A stretch of DNA of 64,000 bases from Neckera pumila (lineage: Eukaryota > Streptophyta > Bryopsida > Hypnales > Neckeraceae): assembly GCA_963969595.1 (NCBI GenBank), contig OZ018410.1:30012913-30076912 (forward strand). The letters are read 5' to 3'. The position numbers and the translations under genes were made by a program. Each line of letters opens with the position of its first letter. The first letter of the stretch is position 1. The notes under the pieces are model-generated. The model did not search any database and had not been told where the DNA came from. It was given only the letters and a program-made list of their open reading frames with translations. Below, piece by piece: positions 37,486-48,662 of the stretch.

Positions 37486-38139
37486 GGCGTTGATGCCAAC
37501 GCTGCCGTGGCGGACTCGGCCGATCTTGACCACCTGCTCTCGCACGTCTTGCAAATGCTTGATAACAACCGTCCGGTTCATGAACAACCCAGCTGAAAGG
37601 ATCAACGTCTGCAATGGAATTTTCTTTGCATTTGTGCCAAAAAAGAAAAGAAAAGAAGCATATGCGTCGCAGCCCAGCAATCAAGAATTCTCGCACACTG
37701 TGGCTTCTACTTTGCCGAAATGTAAAGAATCAATATGCTTTCAAAGCTCCACATATACAGATTCCGTTGCACACCAAAAAAATTGGATCAGTAACGGGAT
37801 TCAATCTCTGTATAATGAGTGGCATGCCGTGAAGGTGTGGGCTTCGGTTGTGAGCATGTAAAGGACTCGATGGACATGGGAGATGAGAGCCATGATGGTG
37901 GTTACAGTACCACCAATCTGGGCAGGCGCAACTTTTTCCATATGTCAGTCCCTGCCCATCTTGGAATCATGCTTGTTTGTTTGTTAGTTGTACTTGGGGG
38001 TACTTTCATCGCTGTGCATCCATTCAATGATTCTTTGTCTCTTGTTCTCAGGATTTTTCGGTTTCTTTTGACACGTCTTCACTCACTCTCCGTCGTTTGT
38101 AGCTCATTGCGCTTCCAATTGTTTACAAGTGTGGTGGCG
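37486..38139. promoter_or_regulatory. Shared promoter interval between divergent epsin and aminotransferase genes
   Basis: The two start codons face away from each other across 654 bp, so both promoters and 5' UTRs must lie here. On the plus strand the frame of the aminotransferase start stays open back to at least 37819, so a longer amino end cannot be excluded. No TATA box was assigned. Confidence 0.5.
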
Positions 38140-41100
38140 ATGGCGGAGTATCAGAAATTCCTTGCGAAGCGCACGCAGGCCTTCACTCCTTCTCCAATTC
38201 AGCAGCTGTCGCTTCTTGCGCAACGTTGCAATGCTATCAATCTCGCCGAAGGTGGGTGCATTTCAACGAGTTTGCAATTTCACTCTCTCCGTTGGTTTCC
38301 CGTTCAAATGGTTTGCATTCACCTGAGTAGGGTTCGATTTTTGTCTATTTTCAGAGATTGGAATTGCCAGAAGAAGGTTTGTATGGTTATTAACATACAA
38401 GTGCAAATAGCTATCCACAGTCGGAGAGTTTTTATAGATTGCAAACTCAAATTGGAACCATGAAAACATCTCCGTTTCTTGGATTCAACGACACGTATCT
38501 GAAATTCTTTCGTTTCTTGGGTTGAATGAGAATCTTGAGCAGCTGACGTTGTGTATAGAAATTATTCTGATGAAGTGTGTTCTTATATTGGCAACAGGGT
38601 TTCCTGATTTTCCAGCTCCACCCGAAATCAAGGAGGCTGCTATTGCTGCAATCCGGAGCGACTTCAACCAATATCGGTAAGTACTCCTGCTTGCCGGTTC
38701 TCATATGTTATTCCGGGGTTTTAGGTTTATACTCGAAAACACTTTAATCTTCCAACCTGGGGTCCCAAAATTTTCACAATGACATAATTTGAATGCGTGT
38801 CAAATGTGCTAGAGTCAATGCTAGTGTGGCAATTGTGCAGAGTATTCTAGAATGTCATTTTAGAGAGGTCATAAATAAAGAGATTTGAATGTTTGCATCT
38901 CACGTAGAAGCTAACATTATGTTCCCTCCAATACGTGACCTATTTTCGCAGACATGTGCAGGGCGTGTGTGAAGAAGTGGCAGCGGCCTTTGAGAGGTCA
39001 CAAGGTGTGAGAGTGGACGCAGCCGCGCAGATCACTCTCACTTGCGGCCAGTCTGAAGCAATGGCAGCCACAATGCTCTCTGGTATTTCAAGCCCTGAGC
39101 CTTACCCTTCTGTTAAGATTGCACTGGTCGAAGCAACAAGCTTGAGATAACAAGATATCCTAAATCTTGATTGGTGCAATGATCATTCTTATTTTGTTCA
39201 ATGTCAACTTTACTCTAGTCCAAGTCACATGAAGAAGTGGTGCTTCCATGACTCCAAAGTGGCACGCTAAAAGTATTTGAGGTAACTTGGTTTCAAGCCA
39301 CGTATGATTGGACACTTATTTCCTCGAATGCGTCATAAGGAGTCATAAATTCAGTTGATTATTTCAATCTTGTTATCTCAACCCTTGTTTGCTTTCGATG
39401 TTGGTTCAAATTTTAAGCTTGTTGCTTCGACCTATGCAATCTACACTTCTACAGTGGGCCTTAGTCGGTTTCAGTTTCAATGTCAGGCACTGTTTTATGA
39501 GAGTGCCACCCTGTGTGTTCTCTGGTTGGGGCAGTGGTGGAGGAAGGGGATGAGGTCATCCTTCTGGACCCCGTCTACGAAACGTATCAGTCATGCATCA
39601 TACTTGCCGGAGGGACTCCTGTAAGTGCGTTCTTTGGTGCATGTGGAGCATCTTTAAGTACTTCAGCTTGCAGACAGCAAAGTTTGAACTTTTTTGCTTA
39701 TCTAACTGGTTGGCTCAATTTGTAGTCTCTCTGAATTGATATCCTTTTCATTTCTGGAGCAACGTAAAAGAATCTCCTACTAAATGTGGTTACGTGGTAA
39801 CTCTAGAGATACGTCCCTTTGAGTCCACCCCACTGGAGTTTGGATCTTGAAAAGCTGGAGAGTGCCTTTGGCCCAAAGACAAAAGCTATTGTAATCAATA
39901 GGTAATACTTAGAGTAAAGAGGCACGTTTCCTATACGTTCTGTCTCATTGATATTCTACCACGAAGATTGGAAGGCTCCAAACAAATCTATCTGTCATGC
40001 TCTAAGTGAGGAGTATGATAGCTTGACTCACTATCCATCTGTTCTTGACTTGTGACAGCCCTCACAATCCCACTGGCAAAGTATTCGATACCAGCGAGCT
40101 TGCTGACATAGCAAATTTATGTTGCAAGTATGACTGCCTGGCTATAACTGATGAGGTGTGTAGAATGAATTCCACCCTGGAACAAGTAGCAACCCTGTTT
40201 ATATTGCCACAGCATGACTGCTTCCAGCTAGTGTTGAAACATTTTGACCTAATTTTTGAGTTGATATTTCTATTTGCAGGTGTATGAACACATTATATTC
40301 GGTGGACGTGAGCATGTGAGTATAGCATCATTTTCAGGCATGCAAGAACGAACTATTGTTACATCTTCTTTGTCCAAGACGTTCAGTGTCACTGGTGCGT
40401 GGCTCTTTCTAGATGCTCTCATTTGCCGGGTACTAGCTTTTGATTAGTCCCGATGAGGTCCGAGGGGTGTGTGTGATCCTCTTTGTGTTCGATAATGCTC
40501 TGGTTGTAAGTAGAGGATACTATTTGCGTCACAGAAAGGCGTTCTAACCAATATGTTGCGAGTGATTTCGGGGAGATCAGTATCGAGTTTTAGAGAGATT
40601 ACATAGCGTACAAGAGTAAAATCTGCTGAGATCAAATTTTTGTGTCTCCTTGAGTGAATTTCTTGTGTAATTTCAAAGTGGGAGGTTGTAAATCACTCTC
40701 AGTGAGTAGACAACCCCATTTCGATTCAAAGATCAGTGGGCATAAACTTGCACCACTCGCTAATGAGTCCACCGAATTTATGAATTAATGGGTTGTTGGT
40801 ATTAGGAACCTGAATATTGACCAAGTTGCTGCTGGTAAAAGGGGTCAGTCCAACAAGTTTATGAATATAAGATTTGCCGTTTGTCACAGGGGTCAGTACA
40901 GCAGTTAGTCACAGGGGTCATTTACGGCTTAGTATCCTCCACCTTTTGATTTTATATCTTCTGTTTTGTGCAGGATGGCGCATTGGGTGGGCAATAGCAC
41001 CTGCGACCATAAGTGCTGCCATTGCAAACATCCACGTAAAAATGACAGATTCTGCCCCAGCTCCATTTCAAGAGGCAGCTCTTGTGGCACTCCAAAGCAC

Positions 41101-42314
41101 ACCGAGCTTCTTCACCCAATTAAAGCAGGTCTGTTTTCATCGTAGATTCTATAAAGCATATTATTCTGTTTTCGTGGCACATGGATTGCACATATTTCAA
41201 ATCAAGGACGAAGGATTGCTCGAGTGGCCCGGAATAGGGCACATCCTTCGTACTTATTTCATGCTGTAGATTTTTTTACCACCTCACCCAAATATAGGTT
41301 TAGTCGTATGAACTAACTGGAAATCAGTGTTTTTTGGTGATTTTTGGATGAGACCAGGAGTACGAAGTGAGACGAGACTATATTTGTGACATGCTTTTCC
41401 AAGCTGGTTTTTCCAACTTCCTAAAACCAGAGGGCTCCTTCTTCGTCTTTGCAGAACTTCCACAAACATACCCTCTGAGCGATGTAAGAACTTTTGACTG
41501 CAGTTTGTTTCTTAGTCCCTAAATGCCTACTAGGTCTGATGAAACTTAAGTTGTGCTATAATGCATGACTTCCACGATTTTATTGAAGGTGATATAATAA
41601 AGATTTTAAAAACTTTCCATACAATTGAACTTGGAATATTCTTCCATACATCTCTGTCAATTCGGTTTTACAGCATTTAACTTTGATAATTCATCACAAA
41701 TATATGTTCTATGCTCATTTGTGAAGTTCACAAAAATTTACTCTTTAACGTATTCAAATTCTTTAAATTTATTTTATAATCAATGAGAATACATTGACAT
41801 TATTTAGACATTTTAGAACGCAAGAGAATATTCATTGGTGCTACAAATAACACTAGTAGATAGCTAAAACCTAAAGCAATGCCAAATATGCTTCCTTTTG
41901 AATGAAAGCAATGATAAGTTGGGCATAAGTTAGATATTTGTCATTCACAACATCTTGGGAAGTTGAGGACATTACTTTGCAATCATGGGCTATTTTGTAA
42001 GAAGATTATTCTAATGGAAAGTGTGGTTTTAGGTGGACTATGTAACCAAGCTCATTCAAGGAGTTGGTGTTGCTGTAGTACCGGGCCGTGGATTCTTTCA
42101 TCAAGTGATTGAGGCTAATGCACAACCCAAGGAGGAGTCTCCCAAGATTGGAGGTAAACTTTCAATAGACCAAGGGTATGTTAGTAGAGTACCAATAAGG
42201 TGTGGTCAAAATTATACAATACGATACATTCGAATAGCATTTTGTAAGGATATGACCACTCTAAAGGCTGCTAACATTGCCATCATGAAACACCTCACTT
42301 CAATGGAATCCTAA
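38140..42314 (+). CDS. PLP-dependent class I/II aminotransferase, kynurenine/glutamine/methionine transaminase type
   Basis: Ten exons: 38140-38251, 38598-38676, 38952-39082, 39535-39620, 39807-39901, 40059-40155, 40280-40394, 40974-41128, 41358-41483 and 42033-42314. They join in frame to 425 residues. Visible fold-type I aminotransferase marks: INLAEGFPDFPAP near the start (substrate loop), NPTG at 171-174, ITDEVY at 197-202 with the PLP-pairing Asp199 and Tyr202, SSLSKTFSVTGWRIGW with the Schiff-base Lys233, and Arg399 in YIRIAFCKD, the probable substrate-carboxylate arginine. Such enzymes move an amino group from amino acids such as kynurenine, glutamine or methionine to a 2-oxo acid; the substrate cannot be read from sequence. 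The short start MAEYQKFLAKR suggests a cytosolic product unless the upstream open frame is used. The last exon carries about 30 residues more than usual between PGRGFF and YIRIAF. Confidence 0.9.
38728..38890 (+). repeat. Dispersed repeat copy 2, in aminotransferase intron 2
   Basis: Matches the repeat at 36405-36560 in the same orientation: GGGGTCCCAAAATTTTCAC, AATGTGCTAGAGTCAA, TAGTGTGGCAA and GTCATTTTAG. The two copies lie in introns of neighbouring divergent genes. Confidence 0.6.
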
Positions 42315-42900
42315 GGTTACTACATCAAATACCATCCAATTATGCATTTATGTGTGGATCCTATTGTTGATTATCTGTTTTTTTTTGTTGGATCCCATTG
42401 GCAAATGAAACAAAATTTTACAACCTCTTAGCTTGAATAGATTATGATTTTTCTTAGTGTTAATCATTTGTGCATCCAAAATCAGCCATAGGCTCCAATA
42501 GGTTTGAATCTAGATGAGATGATTTTAGTACCTTCATTAAAATTACTGCATCTAAATTAGGTACGTGCATGACAAGTGGTACTCAACACCCTTCTAGATA
42601 CTAGATCATCCCTAATTTTTCCTCAAAACATGCTTTGTAGGTACTCATAAATAATATGATGTGCTTTGATGTATATGAATGCAGTCTCACGTAGAACCTA
42701 AACTCTCAATTTTCTAAAGAGACTCTGGTATGCTCGATATTTTGAGTACTTCTGATCCATGAGTTGTATTGCGAAAAAAAAGCCATCGCATCCTTTCACA
42801 AAGTTGACATTCATTTGCACATATTCTGAGTAGAGATTCTCAATGCCTTAAATACATTGCTTTGAGGCCAAGCCTCATCTGCCACCCTATAAAAAATAAT
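42315..42900. other. Downstream spacer of the aminotransferase gene
   Basis: Probably includes its 3' UTR. No other feature was recognised. Confidence 0.4.
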
Positions 42901-42941
42901 GGGCAAATGTATTATGTATAGGGCAATGCCTGCAGAGGAGG

Positions 42942-43013
42942 GCATTGCGTCAAATAATCGGCCGACGAGGAGGGCCGAGCCCGACGAGGAGGGCCGATTA
43001 TTTGATGCAATGC
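42942..43013. repeat. Inverted repeat, 22-bp arms
   Basis: GCATTGCGTCAAATAATCGG at 42942 is inverted at 42992-43013 with one mismatch over 22 bp. The 28-bp loop carries two GACGAGGAGGGCCGA units. A smaller GGCAATGCC/GGCATTGC pair sits at the outer left edge. Confidence 0.75.
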
Positions 43014-43096
43014 CCGACGATAAGGGTATTGCCCGATGTAAATCACAACTGAAAGAGGAGATAAAATTGGATGAAACAATGAGCCGGATGAAAAAT

Positions 43097-43144
43097 CCGT
43101 AATCCCCGATTATGCGGTTTTGTCTACGTAATCGGGGATTACGG
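43097..43144. repeat. Inverted repeat, perfect 16-bp arms
   Basis: CCGTAATCCCCGATTA at 43097-43112 and its exact inverse at 43129-43144, separated by a 16-base loop. No run of T follows, so it is not called a terminator. Confidence 0.8.
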
Positions 43145-43612
43145 CATAGAAGCTTTCCCGCTGATTGAACGGGACGGGAACCAGGAGTGGTTTACGTTAA
43201 CATTGGGGTGCATCACCCAAGCAAAGAAGAATTAGAAGAATAATTTTGAATGTGCCACTTAGCTGAATAAAATCATCAGTGATTCAATATTTGCCATATA
43301 CCTAGAAAATAATTCATGGAGTATTTGGAGCTTGAATAAGTAATTTGCGGAGTTGATTATTATTACCTGAATGGCTTGCGTTGAAACCTGTGGAGCTGTT
43401 GACACTTCGGTTGCCTGCGTTGGGTCTACCGGTCACAACAGCAGTAAATTGTGCAATACTAGGTGCAACTCTTCCTTTATGTTCTCAGATGACGAGTATG
43501 AAGAGAGCAAGAGGTACGTCCCAGATGAAATAAACATCACTGCAACTCCAAAAGTCAAAATGCCCAAGTCACCTGCATCTTCTCCTACCAATCATCTTGT
43601 GTCTGGGCAAAT
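43145..43612. other. Spacer between inverted repeats and tandem repeat
   Basis: A 94-codon plus-strand frame begins at 43371 and runs into the tandem repeat. It has no recognisable domain, and its end is fixed by repeat sequence, so it is not called as a gene. Confidence 0.35.
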
Positions 43613-44068
43613 GAGAATTTTGATGAACCGGATAACGGTCAAAATTCATCCGTAAAACAACTTTCTTCAAGGAAGTTAAAAGTAATTTTATTTTATCTTC
43701 AAGGATAGAAATCAAAATCTTGAAAGTAAATTAATTATCCTTAGAAGTAAAAAATAAAAGAAATTACGTGAGAATTTTGATGAATTGCACAACAATCAAA
43801 ATTCATCCGTAAAACAACTTTCTTCAAGGAAGTTAAAAGTACTTTTATTTTACCTTCAAGGATAGAAATCAAAATCTTGAAAGTAAAATTATTTAACCTT
43901 AGAAATACAAAGTTAAAAGAAGTTACGTGAGAATTTTGATGAACCGGACAACGGTCAAAATTCATCCGTAAAATAACTTTCTTCAAGGAAGTTAAAAGTA
44001 CTTTTATTTTACCTTCAAGGATAGAAATCAAAATCTTGAAAGTAAAATCATTTAATTCTAGAAGTAAG
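43613..44068 (+). repeat. Tandem repeat, about 2.8 units of 158 bp
   Basis: Units start with GAGAATTTTGATGAA at 43613, 43770 and 43929, giving periods of 157 and 159 bp. Each contains CAAAATTCATCCGTAAAA and TTCAAGGATAGAAATCAAAA. The last unit is partial. Confidence 0.9.
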
Positions 44069-45029
44069 TTTGAATTTATCTTCCATTAGTAATAGTAAGA
44101 ACTTATCATAAATTTACCAAAGAAAAAAAAGGTAAAAGAAATAACAAGTTGAATCTTAAAAAGAATATGTTCTCAAGATTTGACATTGTTTACTTTAAAG
44201 AATTGAATTCAAAACAATTGATTTAGATTAGAAAGAAGCTTTTAACAAAGTTAAAAGTAGGAATGAATGAAAGTCAACTCTAGTTGAACAAAACAAGTCG
44301 AATTCAATAAAAAGAAAAAGAGTAGAAGACTATTGAAATTTTGCGTTTAATTTCGATCATTAGAACACTTGCAACTGTCAAATGAAGTTTTAAGAGATTA
44401 CTTAGTTCTAAACTTCATCCGCTATTATCCGTTAGGGATTTAGGTCAAAATCAAGTTTCTTTATTATTTTGGAAAGGGTAAAACAAACCCTACACATTAT
44501 ATCATTCCACTTATTTGCTTGCTCATTAATATCAGACCATAATTTGACTATTAACCGATCATAGTCAAACCAGCCGGACAACACTAACATTTTTTGTATT
44601 TTTATAGCAAATATAAGTGGACAAAGCTAGGAATAGGAACAACATCAAAGATTCATTGCTTGGAAGGCGTAAGTGAATTGTATGTGTTAACACCTGATAA
44701 GATTTTATCTACAACAAACATTAGAGCCCAGTTGTGTATACTTTATTTCAAGGATAGGAATAAAGCGTCCACGTATTTGGTGCGTCTGTCGAGAGTCTTT
44801 AGTCATTGACTAAGACAATGCTCAGGCCTTTTTTCAACAGCATTTCGACCATTTATCGTACACCTTTGAACCGTCAGCCACATTTTGGTAGAGACACTAG
44901 GCCACTAGGATAAGAAATTCTAAGCTTTTTAGTTAAGTTATCAATTGGAGTTAAATTTTAAAGTAAAGTATTGATTTTTTAGGCATACCAACCAAGTGAT
45001 GATTACCATATGATGGTTCTTCAACTATT
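44069..45029. other. AT-rich spacer, possibly decayed copia interior
   Basis: No integrase or reverse-transcriptase motif could be read in any frame, although the region precedes a copia RNase H end. Confidence 0.35.
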
Positions 45030-45290
45030 TTATATGAAGACAACAGTGCTTGTGTTGTACAAATGCAAGTGGGTTTTGTCAGGGGTAATCAAACTAAACA
45101 TATTGATCCAAAATATTTCAGTTATACCTATAACTTGATTACAAAGCGAGTACTTGAAATCAAAAAAATCAGATCAGCAGATAATCTTGCAGATCTGTTC
45201 ACAAAGGCTCTTCCATTATGTATTCATCGTCAACTTATTCATGGCATTGAAATGCGACGACTCAATATTTTAGAACAGAAGATTCATTAG
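45030..45290 (+). pseudogene. Ty1-copia RNase H C-terminal remnant
   Basis: The frame reads YEDNSACVVQMQVGF, then RGNQTKHIDPKYF and IRSADNLADLFTKALP, ending soon after EMRRLN. These are the last conserved blocks of copia-type RNase H, including the DNLADLFTKALP tail that is nearly universal in plant copia polyproteins. Upstream polyprotein domains were not found in readable form, so this is a 5'-truncated relic. The stop at 45290 lies about 220 bp before the LTR, a normal distance. Confidence 0.85.
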
Positions 45291-45500
45291 ATTTTATTAT
45301 CACAATTGTAGGAACCTTTGCTATCCTTCCATGGATTTTTTCCATTAGGTTTTACCATGAGAGTGGATTGATCAAGGTGTTATACTATTTTTCCTTCATC
45401 TGTGGTTTTATCCTTGACCATCATCAAGGTTTTCTTGGAGAAGGTTTTAATGAGGTAGCAACCGTATATCTTACAAGATTACGGAAATGTTATGTCAAGC

Positions 45501-45692
45501 GAGGAGGAGTGTTAAGATACGCTCTCCACTCTAGTTCACTCTAATTGTCTGTAGTTATAAAGACAACTAGGGATTAGATTAGAATCCCTTGGACCAATAG
45601 GAGAGTAGGACTATTCACCCTCTCTCCTTAATATATATTTGATACTTCCCTTGAAAGGATACTTCTTTCTTCTTGCATACTTTGGTTAGACA
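45501..45692 (+). mobile_element. Copia polypurine tract and 3' LTR
   Basis: A purine tract GAGGAGGAG at 45501-45509 directly precedes TGTTAAGATACGC, the probable LTR start at 45510. The LTR seems to end near GGTTAGACA at 45692, giving TG...CA ends and about 183 bp. Inside, CTCTCCTTAATATATATTTG could serve as a TATA-containing promoter. The matching 5' LTR was not found in the window. Confidence 0.7.
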
Positions 45693-46662
45693 ATACTTTG
45701 TAGTTTCATTTTGTTTCCTATTCTTAACAAATTTGAAGGTGCTCTTCCCCACTTTCCCGCTCGTGCTCGCTCTGTTTGCATCCCTCTGTATTGTACAGTG
45801 TGGAGTGATGGCTGTTCGAGCATCTGGGAAGCTTTCTATGGCCCTCCAGGTTCACAAACTTTATATGGTTGGGTTCGTATTTCCCAGAGTCATCAATGAC
45901 CCCGCACCCATCAGATCCCTTCATCTTTCAGGAGTGTGTCAAGAGAATAACAACCTGGATGCTAACGCCCGCAATGTGCAATCCATTAGACAACACCTTG
46001 GACTTGTCTTCAGGTAAGATGATACATTGAAGATGGCTGTCATTTTGCTTGGGTCGTCTCAGCCTTGCCGTGCCCACCGGTTTGTACCGCGGTTTGGTAT
46101 GCCGAGGTTGGACTACCAGCCTCAAGAGGTACTAAGGCCTACTCCTTGAGGAAATTTATAGGGTGGCCAAGGTATGTGAACTTCAGTCATGCGATGTGAG
46201 TATCAGTGATCCAGGATGACGAGGTAGTTATGAAGATGAGTCCTGGATTGTCCTATTTTGGTCCAGTGAGCCAAGTTGGTCAGGTGCAGGACGTCTTTGT
46301 GTCTTGTGCACCACAGTCCGGGGAGATTTTTAGTACAACCAACTAAAATCCTAGATTTTCTTGGGCCAAACGGTTGTTTGAATCATTCTCTCGGCTAGGC
46401 TTATAAAAAATAGAGAATATTCTTTGATTTTCCTCTTAGATGGTTGGTTTTTTTCCAAAGATTCTGAAATCAATTAGGCAATTCCTGATTTCAACCGGCT
46501 AACTTGTAACTAAATGCCAATACTCCCCGTACATTGTTCTGCACAAGTTGATGTGCTCCATACTCTCCATTCACTCTATTGGAAGGGTAAGAGGTACTCT
46601 TCAGACGGATTTTTGAGATCACGGTCTGGATCAGATGATGAGGAGGTGGCAGGGACTATGGC
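45693..46662 (+). other. Spacer with a weak 69-codon exon candidate at 45808-46014
   Basis: An ATG at 45808 opens a frame starting MAVRASGKLSMAL with basic and hydrophobic residues like an organelle presequence. It ends at LGLVFR, where TTCAG-GTAAGA at about 46014 is a strong donor. I could not find an in-frame continuation, so the exon remains a guess. Nothing else is recognised in this stretch. Confidence 0.25.
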
Positions 46663-47057
46663 ATGACTATGGACGAGAGTTTTGGACTTCCCGTGCCTAG
46701 AGGTTTACCCAGTTTTGTGAGTGAGGCCATTCCTGCGGACGTGGACCTTGAGGTGACAGACCTCGTGGATCCTAAAACCGGGTTGAGACCTTCAGAGTCA
46801 TTTGTCTTAGTTATGCAAGAGGAAGACATGCGAGCTACGCAAGTGGAGTTATTGGACAAGGAGATGGATTTGGGAGATATACCTGCTCCAGAGATCTACG
46901 GAATCTTCAAGCCACTTATTGGTAACCTCCCTCAAAGATATTTTGTATGAGTTTAGTAGTGCAAATCTTCAGTATTCTTATGTGTCTTTGGTTTTTTGTT
47001 GATTGTTAGTTTTGAACTTTGATGACAGGCCTTGAAGAAGGCGGCTTGAGCGCATGA
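46663..47057 (+). CDS. Unrecognised small two-exon candidate, 95 codons
   Basis: Exon 46663-46921 and exon 47029-47057 join through a GTAACC...GACAG intron and close in frame to 95 residues. The product is acidic (MTMDESFGLPVPRG to PEIYGIFKPLIG, then LEEGGLSA). I do not recognise it. There is no signal peptide, membrane segment or known motif. A stop lies in frame just upstream, so the start would be 46663 unless an upstream exon exists. It may equally be a gene fragment or chance frame. Confidence 0.25.
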
Positions 47058-48662
47058 GCAGCTGGCAGACTCAGCTTGAGAGGAGCTGCCTGGCACTATC
47101 AAATTGTCTAGGGTGTGTAACCTCTTGATTCATGTTCAATCTGTTCTCACCAGTGATCTCAGAACTTTTTTATGGAATTTAGTGCAACACGCTACCTAAG
47201 TTATTAGGATTTAGTGCAATGTTTTACCTCCAAGACAAAGGGGTATCAATTTTGGCTACCCTGAGAGTGAGTAGTATTAAAAAAAATAGAAAAGATAGGA
47301 TTTGGCAAGTTTTGAAGGATCATTGGGAGTGCTACAATATAAAACTAACAAAATAAATGCTAATTCCCATGTAGAGGAAGTTGCACATTGGCTACCAAAT
47401 TCTATTGTTTGTTGCAATCTTGACTAAACTCTAATTTTGTCAAGAATTTTTTCCAATATACTTTTAGCTCCTAAAAATTTTAAGTAGAAATGTAGCGAAA
47501 TTTAGCCACTTCTGTGAATGCTGGCTCTCACAGCATTGAAATCATTGTCTCACTCTTGTCTCACAGTAGTCCGTCATGTCTCACTCTCGGAGCTACTCTC
47601 ATGAATCATTGCTCTCGTTTCTTAAGGGGTGCGATATTTGTGTCAGTCTTCTCGATTCTCTTCTCAATTTAAGTGTAGGTGCTTTTCCAATCGATTCTCT
47701 CTGCTTTTTTTGTTTTGAAATAGGGTTGAAAACACTGTCAGATGAAGCAGAACTTTATTGTATAGTGTGATTTTGAGAGATCTTATCGACCTTCGGTTTT
47801 ACTTTATGAATACGCCAAGGTTTCTTAGATTTCAGATAGAACTTGTGTTGCCTTTGATACCCTACAGAAGGCTGCGGCTGCAACGCAGGTCCTCTATAGC
47901 TCCTGATCTGAAGCACGTGAGTTGTCCAGAAATTAGGGTTTAATCCGTAAAAGCCCGGGCCAACTTTAGGTCTAAAAACATCATTGCTTTTGAAGTATTA
48001 TATTAAATGTGACTCAGATATAAAAATCTCAACTGTACAATCAAGATTGTGACATCCACCTGCTTAAAGCTCCAAAACACTAGGACTAAGGTAACTACAC
48101 CTAAAATCAACCGTGTTCTAATTGCGATCCCTATCTAGGAAGGATTGACATGTTGCTTGAAGTATGTTCTACTGTCAATGATGAGTTAGGTAGGCTTAAA
48201 TGGTCGCTTTAAGAGCATACTACCTTAGCAGAGATTTTTTTTGGCTATAGCCCACAGGCTTTGAAAATTGCTCCAGTTGTGAATTTCTGCTAATTTAACG
48301 AAATTGACCTTAATTGTCTCAACATATTCTTTGTTCACGCCAGCTTTAGGGGAGTTTTTTTATCTCACATGAGCATGACATGAGCAGGAACAGATAATGG
48401 AATCTGACAGAAGTGGTGTAAATTGATTGAAGCAGTGAGAAAGTGGTATTTGTTATTCCAAATGAGAAAGAGAGGCTCAAAGTGAAGGAGATTTGTGGAG
48501 AAGACTCCCACATTGTCTTCATCACCACTCCTGGCCAGGACTGCTTTGCAAATTAAAATGCTACTTCTGTTTTTCTTTTCCTTTTCGTTCCAGTAAAATT
48601 TTATTTTGTTTTCCTTTTGCCTTCTTTCAGGTTTTTTTTGGCTGTATCAATGCGCTTCATGA
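47058..48662. other. Spacer with no supported gene
   Basis: Around 48195-48235 a TAGGTAGGCTTAAATGG / CGCTTTAAGAGCATACTACC pair looks like a collapsed copy of the AAGGTAG MITE family. No exon chain was recognised. Confidence 0.4.

Noticed and set aside
36934..37861. Plus-strand frames of 159 and 147 codons
   Set aside because: They are antisense to epsin exons 1-3 and adjoining introns and have no support of their own.
43097..43144. Rho-independent terminator
   Set aside because: It is a good stem-loop, but there is no T run and such terminators do not act in plant nuclear genes.
43613..44068. CRISPR-like array
   Set aside because: Units are contiguous 158-bp copies without short repeats and unique spacers, and the sequence is from a eukaryote.
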